Assembly: GCA_017452165.1 (NCBI GenBank)
Contig: JAFTMY010000017.1
Location: 1 to 34,177 of the forward strand
Direction: 5' to 3'
Length of the DNA stretch: 34,177 bases
Source: Clostridia bacterium
GTDB lineage: Bacteria; Bacillota; Clostridia; Christensenellales; UBA1242
The first letter of the stretch is position 1. Each line of letters opens with the position of its first letter. Positions 15,039 to 22,765 of this stretch are shown here, piece after piece. The position numbers and the translations under genes were made by a program. The notes under the pieces were generated by a model. The model worked only from the letters and a program-made list of their open reading frames with translations, did no database searches and was not told where the DNA came from.

Positions 15039-17684
15039 TTATTCAGAAAACTCACTATTATATTTTTTCATTCTCTTTTCAAAGGCTTCTAGTCCACCTT
15101 CTAAGATATTGCAAACTTGATCTTTGATTGATGGATCTTCTAATGATCCTGATATGTATCTTATGTATCCATCTGTTCTTTTATTGTTATAATCTGCGAT
15201 AATTACTTGTTCAGAATCAGTATTTACAACTAAATTAGGATTATGTGTAGCTATTATTAATTGCCTTTTTTGTTTTATTGATTTAAACTCTTGTACCAGT
15301 TCATCAAAAATTGATTTGTTATCCAAATTGTCTTCAGGCTGATCAATTAATAATGGGTAATTTTCATCATTTAACCTTAGTAATAATTTTATCAAAACAA
15401 TACCTTTTTGTCCCGCAGATAATTGACTTATATCCATTCCATTAAACATTATATTATAATCAACAATGATATAATCTCCAAAGCAGAGTTCGTATAAACT
15501 AAATATATCTTTTTTATTTTTAAATGCGCTTTGCTTCGATAAATCTTTAGTAGTTATATTTATACTGCCATCTTGACTACTGAAAAGGTTTATCAATTGA
15601 TCAAGTTCCTCTGTTTTTGCATCTTCTAGTAGTGATTTCATCGTTTTTATATATTTGTTTTCAATGTTTTTATTTAATTCAGTTTCTAAAACACCTTTCA
15701 TATTTATTGATGAAATTATATCATTCAACAAAAGTTCTTGATTAAATCTAATTTGTGGTAAAAATTTGATTTTTGATTTACCAATATTACCAACGGTTGC
15801 CTCAAGTTTTGATTGTAAATTAACATATTTTTGGAAAAGTCGTTTTTTTAATAAAATATTTGATATAAATTTATTCTTAATATTGTTAAACATTTGGTTA
15901 AAACTTTGTTTTAATTCAGTAATAGCATCTTTTCTATTTATTAAATCGGATTGGTCTTTTTCAAAATTTGTTAATTCATCCTTCCACTTATTATATAATG
16001 CATAGGTCTCTTTACTATCATAAATTTCTTTTTCAATTTTCTCAATTTGCGCTTTGCTGTTATTTAACTTTTCCTGCAATTCTTCTTTTTGTATATCGGT
16101 TATATTTGCAATTTCTTGAAGTTTGTTCATAAAAGTAGGATTTATACTATAATCTATTTTTAAATTTAATTCATCAAAATCTATATTTTGGTATTCTTCA
16201 ACTATAAAGTTTGAAAAATCTCGCATTGCTTCATCTAATTTCTGTTGTAAAGTATTTTGCAAATGAACTAGATCCACATGTTTTTTAGTTAAACTATTTA
16301 GAAGTTTATTATTTTTAGAAAACTCTTCATTTAAACTTTCTAGTACTGCTAATTCAGTTTCAGAAACCTGTTTGATTTTCGGTTTTGTTTTTTTGTGCCT
16401 TTTTATTTGTTTTTCAATCTCAAACAATTTTTCATTAATAATTTGTTCATCTTGGATTTCTTGATAAATACTACGCATGTTTAAAATATAAGTATTAATA
16501 TAGGTTTGTCCATCACATAATTCAGATTCTATATCCTTGATTTCGCCATCTTCGATCATATCCTTAATATACTTTTGCATCTTTTCATTATTCTCGCAAT
16601 ATTGATTTAACAACGATGGGGAAACATATAATAAATTAGGTTGAAGTTTATTGTAATCAATATTAAATTCTTCAATTTCTGTATTCGAATAATCTTTCTT
16701 ATAGATTTTAGAATCTTTTAATAGTTTATATCCTCTATTGATAAAATTGTTTTCAGAATCTGATTTGCCATAACTTAATGCAATCATATCTAACAATGCA
16801 GTTTTGCCAGAGCCTTTTTCTCCAATTATGGAAATTAGTCCTGTGTTAAAATTAATTTCCTCGGATGAAAACATTTTTGTGTTTTCAATTTTCAATGACT
16901 CTATTCTTGTTCCCGCCAAAGATAGTATAGGATTTATAGTTTGTACTTTCACTCTTAAAATAGGTTCAAAAAGTACTTGTTTTAATCCTTCATACGAGAT
17001 ATCAGATTTTATCCATGTTGGTGGAGTTTGATATGTTTTTATATTGTGATTATCAGATGTTATTACTATAGGTAAACATAACTTTGTTGAAGGGAAAACA
17101 ATTTTGTTATAATCCTCTAAATCTGAGATTTTGCCTGTTTCTAATATGTCTATTTGTTCTAAAATGTCTCTTTTCTGTCTCTTTTTACTTGCAAACTCAT
17201 TGCATATATTCTCTATTGAATTAGATTTGTGACCTGCATGTATGGTTGTAATCGCCTTACAGTCTTTTGCACATTTTATAAAATTATTAAAGTCAACATA
17301 CTTTGAAGACATTTCTTCATCGTTTAAAGCCTTGATTTCTTCTGGGTAAAGACCTAATGGAGTCAAAAAATCTTTAGTTATTACATGATTTTCTATATTT
17401 GTTGGGAAAATGGCAATAACATGAACCGACTTACTTCCTCCCAAGTTTGTTGTTAATTCTATACCACGCAAAAAAAGAATATCTCCTTTGGATATATCAT
17501 TTAAATTTTTTATTCTATCAAAATTTATTAGATTATGATCAGTAATCACCGCCGCTGAAACATTAGATTCTTTAAGTTTTTCTACTATTTGTTCATCTGT
17601 TATAGATTTATCTTGATAATCATATGAATCGGGAGTGTGTAGATGCAAATCCCATATATGCCATTCAGAACCTCTTGTAAACAT
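15039..17684 (-). CDS. PHP-domain/SMC-like ATPase (TrlF-type), probable defence protein
   Basis: An 881-residue fusion. Residues 1-270 are a PHP phosphoesterase: HLH at 14-16, ITDHN at about 47-51, THAGH at about 146 and SDNHN at about 210, all likely metal ligands. Residues 280-880 are an SMC/ABC-type ATPase: Walker A IGEKGSGKT, a long coiled coil (about 430-650), signature LSAGQ, Walker B LLIDQPEDNLD and switch His in ATHNPN. This matches the TrlF family of AAA-like ATPases, common in defence islands. Nucleotide-driven cleavage of nucleic acid is a likely but unproven activity. RBS AAAGGAG and an extended -10 promoter fix the start; it heads the defence block. Confidence 0.88.
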   Translation of the reverse strand: MFTRGSEWHIWDLHLHTPDSYDYQDKSITDEQIVEKLKESNVSAAVITDHNLINFDRIKNLNDISKGDILFLRGIELTTNLGGSKSVHVIAIFPTNIENHVITKDFLTPLGLYPEEIKALNDEEMSSKYVDFNNFIKCAKDCKAITTIHAGHKSNSIENICNEFASKKRQKRDILEQIDILETGKISDLEDYNKIVFPSTKLCLPIVITSDNHNIKTYQTPPTWIKSDISYEGLKQVLFEPILRVKVQTINPILSLAGTRIESLKIENTKMFSSEEINFNTGLISIIGEKGSGKTALLDMIALSYGKSDSENNFINRGYKLLKDSKIYKKDYSNTEIEEFNIDYNKLQPNLLYVSPSLLNQYCENNEKMQKYIKDMIEDGEIKDIESELCDGQTYINTYILNMRSIYQEIQDEQIINEKLFEIEKQIKRHKKTKPKIKQVSETELAVLESLNEEFSKNNKLLNSLTKKHVDLVHLQNTLQQKLDEAMRDFSNFIVEEYQNIDFDELNLKIDYSINPTFMNKLQEIANITDIQKEELQEKLNNSKAQIEKIEKEIYDSKETYALYNKWKDELTNFEKDQSDLINRKDAITELKQSFNQMFNNIKNKFISNILLKKRLFQKYVNLQSKLEATVGNIGKSKIKFLPQIRFNQELLLNDIISSINMKGVLETELNKNIENKYIKTMKSLLEDAKTEELDQLINLFSSQDGSINITTKDLSKQSAFKNKKDIFSLYELCFGDYIIVDYNIMFNGMDISQLSAGQKGIVLIKLLLRLNDENYPLLIDQPEDNLDNKSIFDELVQEFKSIKQKRQLIIATHNPNLVVNTDSEQVIIADYNNKRTDGYIRYISGSLEDPSIKDQVCNILEGGLEAFEKRMKKYNSEFSE

Positions 17685-17712
17685 TATTGTCTCCTTTAGA
17701 ATTGTTTTATTT

Positions 17713-17721
17713 ATTATAGCA
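17713..17721 (-). promoter_or_regulatory. Extended -10 promoter of the PHP-ATPase gene
   Basis: TATG-C-TATAAT on the minus strand, 29 bases before the start codon. It is divergent from the promoter at 17780 for the small plus-strand genes, within a 147-base gap. Confidence 0.55.
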
Positions 17722-17779
17722 TACTTTTGTTTGATTTGTTGTTTTTTTGCAGAAATTTAAATATATTTTGTAAAACAAC

Positions 17780-17808
17780 TTGCAATTTATCTTTTTTAGA
17801 GGTAAAAC
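17780..17808 (+). promoter_or_regulatory. Promoter of the small-gene cluster
   Basis: TTGCAA (17780-17785), a 17-base spacer and TAAAAC (17803-17808), 23 bases before the ATG at 17832. Confidence 0.45.
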
Positions 17809-17831
17809 ACAAGACAACCTAAGGAGGGCTT

Positions 17832-18065
17832 ATGAAAAAAATTGTTGAACTTGTGGATTTAAGTTTTAAAAATTCACATGATTACTTTGAGAAATCTATT
17901 GATATTCAGCACATAAAAGAAGATTTGATTTCAACTTTTACACCTAGTCAAAAAGTAATGTTTGAAACATTGTTAGAAAGAATTTATAAACTTCATAAAC
18001 TTGATATTGAAGAACACATTGTTCATACTCACAAGGTGTGTAAAGATATCTTTAAGTTGAGGTAA
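17832..18065 (+). CDS. Small helical protein, unknown function
   Basis: A 77-residue soluble, helical, His- and Lys-rich protein with no recognised family. Strong AAGGAGGGCTT ribosome site. Its stop overlaps the next ATG (TAATG), so the two are translated together. Its end (HIVHTHKVCKDIFKL) resembles the end of the next protein (HIDKAIIVTYELCKKLFQ), which hints at distant paralogues. Confidence 0.65.
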   Translation: MKKIVELVDLSFKNSHDYFEKSIDIQHIKEDLISTFTPSQKVMFETLLERIYKLHKLDIEEHIVHTHKVCKDIFKLR

Positions 18066-18310
18066 TGGTTATGTTTGAAATTTTGGATATGATTCACAGC
18101 ATTTTAGAAGAACAAAAAATAACTGCTGAAGAGCAGTTACAATTAAACAAAATATGCGACCTGGAAGATAAGTTTGTTAAAGGCTTTTCAAAAGACAAAT
18201 GGAAAGAATATTTTGATTTAGATATTGAAAAAGGTTGTCTTAGTAATATGCATATTGATAAAGCGATTATTGTGACTTATGAATTGTGTAAAAAGTTGTT
18301 TCAAAAGTAA
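18065..18310 (+). CDS. Small acidic helical protein, unknown function
   Basis: An 81-residue protein rich in Glu, Lys and Leu, not recognised. It overlaps the previous gene by one base (TAATG); a second ATG two codons on is an alternative start. AAGTAAGGAG after it leads into the next gene, so at least three small genes form an operon. Confidence 0.62.
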   Translation: MVMFEILDMIHSILEEQKITAEEQLQLNKICDLEDKFVKGFSKDKWKEYFDLDIEKGCLSNMHIDKAIIVTYELCKKLFQK

Positions 18311-18319
18311 GGAGTCAAT

Positions 18320-18682
18320 ATGAAAGCAAGGTTTATTGATAATGTTCCTAATGCCAGATTGCTTAGGAACAGGCTTGATGAGGGGTTAGGTGTCGAAAGA
18401 CAATATTTCATTGAAAGGTCGGTTGTGTTAAAGCATCATAACTTTATGTATTTTCGTGATCACCTATCTGGCGAGAACGATATTGTTAAAATGCATCGCA
18501 AAGACATGTTTATTGATGATAATGGTGTTTGGCATGTGATTATGGTGTGTTGTGTTAGGGCTGATATAATGATTCTGATATTTAGCGACGGCACTAATTA
18601 TCCAAAGTATCTGTCTATAAAAAATAATGGTGGCGAACAGGTTGAGCCCAAATTCACCACTTGCAATAGATATTCCGTTTAA
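18320..18682 (+). CDS. Small protein, unknown function
   Basis: A 120-residue basic protein with an alternating hydrophobic core (GVWHVIMVCCVRADIMILIFSDG), likely a small beta-rich fold with His/Cys pairs. No family recognised. It starts nine bases after the previous stop with AAGGAG, so it belongs to the same operon. Confidence 0.62.
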   Translation: MKARFIDNVPNARLLRNRLDEGLGVERQYFIERSVVLKHHNFMYFRDHLSGENDIVKMHRKDMFIDDNGVWHVIMVCCVRADIMILIFSDGTNYPKYLSIKNNGGEQVEPKFTTCNRYSV

Positions 18683-18686
18683 TTGA

Positions 18687-18715
18687 TTGTAATTGGACGG
18701 AATTTTTGTTATACT
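18687..18715 (+). promoter_or_regulatory. Promoter for the gene at 18732
   Basis: TTGTAA (18687-18692), 17-base spacer, TATACT (18710-18715), just after the preceding stop codon. Confidence 0.55.
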
Positions 18716-18731
18716 CTTAATAGAGGTCAAT

Positions 18732-19022
18732 ATGGGTAGAAATGTTTTTAATTTTGAGGGCGGAGACTTTTTAACAACAATAGGTGCTGGTTGGTTTGTT
18801 TCTTATAAGTATCACGAATCAATAGACCATTCTCACATGAATTGGAAACTGGTAAAAACTTATCAAAATAGGATAAGTGTTTTTAATTCAACAAAAAAAT
18901 TTCACGAGTTTTGGTTGTCAAAAGTATTAGAAATGAATAATGATAATTTAAATAAAAACAAAGTAAATCTTGGAACTAAAAACATTAAAGAAATGGCATC
19001 GCAATTACTTAACAAAAAATAA
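18732..19022 (+). CDS. Small basic protein at the right end of the element, unknown function
   Basis: 96 residues from the ATG at 18732, which has GAGGT four bases upstream; 13 more in-frame codons upstream overlap the promoter and are rejected. Aromatic and Gly-rich N-terminus (FNFEGGDFLTTIGAGWFVSYKYHES), Lys/Asn-rich C-terminus. Not recognised. It is the last gene before the right attachment site and has its own promoter. Confidence 0.6.
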   Translation: MGRNVFNFEGGDFLTTIGAGWFVSYKYHESIDHSHMNWKLVKTYQNRISVFNSTKKFHEFWLSKVLEMNNDNLNKNKVNLGTKNIKEMASQLLNKK

Positions 19023-19027
19023 AAAAG

Positions 19028-19058
19028 TGATCCCAACTTTGAATTTGGGTCAATTTTT
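19028..19058 (+). terminator. Terminator after the last element gene
   Basis: TGA-(T)-CCCAA pairs with TTGGG-TCA across an 8-base loop, followed by AATTTTTA. The stem is built from two CCCAA words in opposite orientation, so it may double as part of the integrase arm-site cluster. Confidence 0.5.
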
Positions 19059-19071
19059 ATAAAAAAGTGTA

Positions 19072-19089
19072 CCCAAATCTGTAAAAAGT
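19072..19089 (+). repeat. Right copy of the 18-bp terminal repeat
   Basis: Exact copy of 2204-2221. CAGAAATTGGGTT at about 19096-19108 is an inverted relative of it, giving paired sites typical of integrase or excisionase arms. The rest of 19090-19220 has no gene. Confidence 0.55.
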
Positions 19090-19220
19090 GTATCAGAAAT
19101 TGGGTTAAATTGAGTGTTTTTTGTTTAATACAATTTTGATTGTTAAACTCGCTAAACTCCTTGATTTATCGCACTTTTCTTTGTTTAATTGAGTGAATAA
19201 AATGACTGTCCCAGGAAATT

Positions 19221-19228
19221 CTCCTAAG
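19221..19228 (+). repeat. attR core CTCCTAAG
   Basis: Right copy of the 8-bp core. The sequence to its left is element DNA and does not rebuild the tRNA 5' half. Confidence 0.88.
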
Positions 19229-19264
19229 GGCTAGTTAGAGGTTCGATTCCTCTTGGGGACGCCA
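19229..19264 (+). tRNA. 3' half of host tRNA-Arg(CCU)
   Basis: Anticodon 3' strand (GGCT plus the core G), a variable region TAGTT, T-arm AGAGG-TTCGATT-CCTCT, acceptor TGGGGAC, discriminator G and encoded CCA. It matches the 5' half at 1908-1946 in both stems. No promoter or 5' partner lies directly upstream, so it cannot mature on its own. Confidence 0.92.
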
Positions 19265-19267
19265 GAG

Positions 19268-19411
19268 TGTTAATAGTTTGTGTATGAACTTGTATCTATT
19301 AACATTAAAGATAGTGTAACCTATATTCATACATAGGCGACTGCAATGTGGAGATTATTTAATCTCCACCACTATACCAAAATATCGCACTCTCTTTAGA
19401 GTGCTTTTTTT
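19268..19411 (+). ncRNA. Possible structured RNA downstream of the tRNA half
   Basis: No protein is encoded, but four hairpins follow one another: TGTTAATAG/CTATTAACA (19268-19276/19296-19304), CCTAT/ATAGG (19320-19337), GTGGAGATTA/TAATCTCCAC (19348-19369) and a terminator (19387-19411). It may be the 3' trailer of the former tRNA transcript or a small RNA of its own. It is not a recognisable tmRNA, SRP RNA or 6S RNA. Confidence 0.35.
19387..19411 (+). terminator. Intrinsic terminator
   Basis: GCACTCT/AGAGTGC stem with loop CTTT followed by T7. Confidence 0.88.
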
Positions 19412-19534
19412 ATAAATAAAGTATATATGTATTTTTGTGGTTGTTATTTAGATATAAAAAATAAAAATGAAATACATTATAACTTATTAGATTAATTCTT
19501 AAAAATATGATATTATTTTTGTTAAGGAGTTGTT

Positions 19535-20002
19535 ATGATTAAAATTTTATTTGTTTGTCATGGGAATATTTGTCGTTCGCCAATGGCTGAATTTATTTTT
19601 AAAGATATTGCAAAAAAACAGGGAGTAGAAGAAAAGTTTTATATAAAGTCTTGTGCAACAAGCACTGAAGAAATTATAAGAGGAGTAGGGAATCCTGTCT
19701 ATCCACCCGCTAAAAGAGAACTTGAAAAACATGGCATAAAATGTGATGGAAAAAGGGCAGTGCAACTTACGAAAAATGATTATGAAAACTATGATATGCT
19801 TATTGCAATGGATAACAATAATATAAGAAATATGCTTAGAATTTTGGGTGGTGACCCACAAAACAAAGTTTATAAATTAATGGAATTTGTTGGTAGCAAT
19901 GCAGATGTTGCAGACCCTTGGTATACGGGGGATTTTGATATAACATATAGAGATATATTAAGTGGTTGCACAGCACTTTTTGATAGTTTAAATAAATTAT
20001 AA
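19535..20002 (+). CDS. Low-molecular-weight protein-tyrosine phosphatase
   Basis: 155 residues, normal for the family. The P-loop VCHGNICRS has the nucleophile Cys8 and Arg14; the general acid Asp127 is in ADPWYTG. A cytosolic phosphatase for phosphotyrosine (or phosphoarginine) proteins. Start: AAGGAGTTGTT before the ATG. It stands alone and meets the DegV gene tail to tail across a shared terminator. Confidence 0.93.
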   Translation: MIKILFVCHGNICRSPMAEFIFKDIAKKQGVEEKFYIKSCATSTEEIIRGVGNPVYPPAKRELEKHGIKCDGKRAVQLTKNDYENYDMLIAMDNNNIRNMLRILGGDPQNKVYKLMEFVGSNADVADPWYTGDFDITYRDILSGCTALFDSLNKL

Positions 20003-20080
20003 AATATTAAATTTTATAACAAACATACAATTAGTAAAAAATAGAAATTAAAATTATATTTATAATTAATAAAATAAAAA

Positions 20081-20119
20081 AACACTAATTTTGCTATAAT
20101 TTTTAGTAAAATTAGTGTT
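20081..20119. terminator. Bidirectional terminator
   Basis: A 12-bp A/T-rich stem AACACTAATTTT/AAAATTAGTGTT, extended by three more pairs, with A-runs to the left and T8 to the right. It serves the phosphatase (plus) and DegV (minus) genes. Confidence 0.85.
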
Positions 20120-20192
20120 TTTTTTGTTAAAAATATAATACTTTTGCGTTTTTTGATAATTTTATAAATAAACAATATTGTTTAATAGTTCA

Positions 20193-21035
20193 TTATTTTT
20201 CAAAAAATACAAAACCAAAAGCACCTGGACCAATATGTGAACCAATTGTGCTACCTAAAATATGTTGAGAAATTTCTTCATTATTTTCAGTCCAAATACT
20301 AGAATTAAATTGAATAAATTTATCAAGGTTTGTTCTATTGTTTCCACTCCAAAGAAGACCATAAGGCATTGAAAAATCGAAATTATGATTTTCAATTAAT
20401 TTTTTAATGGCAATGCAGGATTTTTTGATACCTTTTTCTTTTCCTATAACTTTTACTTCACCATCAACAACGCTTATAAGAGGTTTAATTGAAAGAATTT
20501 CACCAAAAAAGGCTGTTGCAGATGAAATTCTACCACCCATTTTAAGATATTTTAAAGTATCAATTGCAGCATAAATGTGAAGTTTATTTTTCTTTTCATT
20601 GAGTAGGTTTGCAATTTCTTCTGCTGTTTTATTTTCACTTGAGAGTCTAATTGCGTATTTACAGAGAAGTCTTTGACCAAGTGTTGCACTTAAACTATCA
20701 ACAACTTTTACTTTTCCATTAAATTTTGTTGAAGCATCGCAGGCGCATTTATAAGTTCCTGATATTTTTGAAGATAAAATAATTGCTACAACATCATTTC
20801 CATTATTTATTTCTTTTTCAAAAAGTTCTGTCCATCTAAATTCATTAACTAGACTTGTTTTTGGGAGTTCGTTAGATTTTTCAAGTTTTTCATAAAATTC
20901 ACTAGGAAGCAAAGTATCTCCATCAAAATATTGTTCTTCTCCAAATTGAACTTCTATTGGTGCAAGAATTATGCCTAGTTCTTCGGCTTCTTTTTTACTA
21001 ATATCACTTCCAGAATCAATTATAATTTTTACCAT
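20193..21035 (-). CDS. DegV family fatty-acid-binding protein
   Basis: 280 residues with the DegV signature: IIIDSGSDI at the N-terminus, YFDGDTLLPSEFYEKL, LPKTSLVN (usual PTTSQPS), IILSSKISGTYK with the lipid-contacting Ser, and LKMGGRIS. In the FakB role it would hold a fatty acid for phosphorylation by FakA, feeding phospholipid synthesis; no FakA is in the window. Cytosolic, single gene. Confidence 0.92.
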   Translation of the reverse strand: MVKIIIDSGSDISKKEAEELGIILAPIEVQFGEEQYFDGDTLLPSEFYEKLEKSNELPKTSLVNEFRWTELFEKEINNGNDVVAIILSSKISGTYKCACDASTKFNGKVKVVDSLSATLGQRLLCKYAIRLSSENKTAEEIANLLNEKKNKLHIYAAIDTLKYLKMGGRISSATAFFGEILSIKPLISVVDGEVKVIGKEKGIKKSCIAIKKLIENHNFDFSMPYGLLWSGNNRTNLDKFIQFNSSIWTENNEEISQHILGSTIGSHIGPGAFGFVFFEK

Positions 21036-21165
21036 TAATTTTCTTCTCCATAGTATTTATATCTTACAAAATAACAAAAGTATTTTACTATATATTTTGT
21101 AATTTATCAAGAATAAAATCTAAATAAAAGAATTATTTATTTTTTTTATAAAATAATAAATATGC

Positions 21166-21912
21166 TTATTCAATATTTTTAAATCCATTTCTACTCCAAA
21201 GCCAAAGGGGAGTGTGAATTTCAATTGGTGAAAAATTAGTATTATTTAAAAGATTTTCCCACCTTTTTGCAACTACTAATTGAATATCGTTTTTACTAAA
21301 TTCATCTTCAGAAATTAGTCCAAGTTTTTTTGATGCTTGAATAATATGTGTATCCGGTGCTATTGTTAAACTATCTAAATTTTTAAATTTTGCATCAGTA
21401 TACTGAGATAAAACATATAACCAATAATTACATATTTTATTACCAGAAAGATAGGGAAAATCCTTTTTATGCTCAATTTGTATATATTTTTTAATGATTT
21501 TTATATCAAAATTGCACTTTTTTAGTAAATTTTCAACATTATTATTAAAGTTTTCATTTAATGTTTTACAAAGAGAAATCCAAATATCAGTTTGTTTATT
21601 TTTTTGAAGAGCAAGTTTGTATTTTGTTAAAGCAGACATAATTTCTTCTTTTGATTTTTTTAAAACAAGGTCTGGGTAAAATATAAAACTTGTATTTTTA
21701 TCATTAAATGTAAGTGTTGCACTTTCCCAAAGTTTATAAGAGTTTCGTTGATAGTTGAGAGCCATTGGAAGTGTAAAGAAAAGATAATTTTCTCTTGAAG
21801 ATTTTATAAGTTTTGGATTATAATCTTCAGGCATAAATTCACCACCAAGTTTTCCACTTTTCCACATATTATATATTTTATTAATTTTATATAAAATTTC
21901 TTGTTTATTCAT
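21166..21912 (-). CDS. Putative HhH-GPD-type DNA glycosylase/lyase
   Basis: 248 residues from the ATG at 21912, which has TAGGTG upstream; a GTG three codons earlier overlaps that site. The region FPYLSGNKICNYWLYVLSQY followed by TIAPDTHIIQASKKLGLI mirrors the HhH-GPD pattern L-x-G-x-K...N-x-W and D-T-H: the Lys in GNK and the Asp in PDTH correspond to the catalytic Lys/Asp pair of bifunctional glycosylases such as the 8-oxoguanine type. No Fe-S cysteine set is present. The N-terminal 100 residues match no named domain I know. DNA base repair is therefore inferred. Confidence 0.5.
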   Translation of the reverse strand: MNKQEILYKINKIYNMWKSGKLGGEFMPEDYNPKLIKSSRENYLFFTLPMALNYQRNSYKLWESATLTFNDKNTSFIFYPDLVLKKSKEEIMSALTKYKLALQKNKQTDIWISLCKTLNENFNNNVENLLKKCNFDIKIIKKYIQIEHKKDFPYLSGNKICNYWLYVLSQYTDAKFKNLDSLTIAPDTHIIQASKKLGLISEDEFSKNDIQLVVAKRWENLLNNTNFSPIEIHTPLWLWSRNGFKNIE

Positions 21913-22018
21913 ACTATTCACCTATGAATTTATTATAACATTTTTATAATAAATGTAAAAATAATAAATATATAAAGTGAAATAATATTTATCATTAATA
22001 GTTGTTTATTTTCAATTA

Positions 22019-22047
22019 TTGACAAAATTATATTAAAATATTATATT
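22019..22047 (+). promoter_or_regulatory. Strong promoter placed to give a leaderless mRNA
   Basis: TTGACA (22019-22024), 17-base spacer, TATATT (22042-22047). Transcription would begin within a few bases of the ATG at 22058. Confidence 0.6.
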
Positions 22048-22057
22048 ATATATTACT

Positions 22058-22756
22058 ATGAAAAGTATTGAATTTATAAAAGATAAATCTAGTTTAAAGT
22101 ATTATTTAATTTCAATTATTTGTATTTTATGTGTATATTCAAGTTTATTAATTAAATTATTTTCGCCACTACTAGATAATATTTATTACGGAAATATTAC
22201 AGATGTTTTAATTAATTCGTTTTCTCTAGTTTTGTGGGCACTGGAATTAATTATACTTTGTTTATTATGTAAAAAATTTAATATAAATATTTTTAGCACA
22301 AAAGAGAATAAACATAAAGAATTACCACTTTTAAGGCTTATTATTCTTTTTATTTTTGCAATTATACCTATGCTTGCTGTTAGTATTTATCTCGATTTTA
22401 CTATAAAAATCGTGTATGAACTTGGAGTTAAAGTTACTGTTTGGGGTTTTGTTCAAAATGCAATAAATATGGTTTCGTATATTATTAGATTTGCATTTAT
22501 CACTATTTTTATAAATTGTATTCATCTAGGCTTTGAAAAAAATATAAAGTTTAATAATGAAAAGTTTAACAAGTATTTTCCGTTTGGTGCAATTTTTAGT
22601 TTTTTAGTTTTTGGAATTTTGGATTTAATTTTTATCAGCAACAATTTAAAAGTGTTTTATTTATTAATGTCATTTGTTTATGGTATAGTTTATCTTCTTT
22701 CAGATAGAAAATTTGCAACCACATTTATTGTATCTTATCTTATTTGGCTATTATAG
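22058..22756 (+). CDS. Multi-pass membrane protein, unknown function
   Basis: 232 residues with about six hydrophobic segments (roughly 15-36, 50-72, 92-112, 128-155, 175-193, 198-230). No family recognised. There is no Shine-Dalgarno sequence before the ATG, and the promoter is so close that the message is probably leaderless. It ends nine bases before the LtaS-like gene, so both are in one operon; a partner of that membrane enzyme is the simplest guess. Confidence 0.65.
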   Translation: MKSIEFIKDKSSLKYYLISIICILCVYSSLLIKLFSPLLDNIYYGNITDVLINSFSLVLWALELIILCLLCKKFNINIFSTKENKHKELPLLRLIILFIFAIIPMLAVSIYLDFTIKIVYELGVKVTVWGFVQNAINMVSYIIRFAFITIFINCIHLGFEKNIKFNNEKFNKYFPFGAIFSFLVFGILDLIFISNNLKVFYLLMSFVYGIVYLLSDRKFATTFIVSYLIWLL

Positions 22757-22765
22757 GGAATTATT

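Noticed and set aside
19201..19228. Possible restored tRNA 5' half at the right junction
   Set aside because: GTCCCA lies 13 bases before the core and can pair partly with the acceptor 3' strand, but there is no D-arm and no anticodon 5' strand, so a tRNA cannot form.
19265..19411. tmRNA, SRP RNA or 6S RNA
   Set aside because: CTCCACCA at 19363-19370 looks like a tmRNA end, but there is no TTCGA T-arm before it and no tag reading frame.
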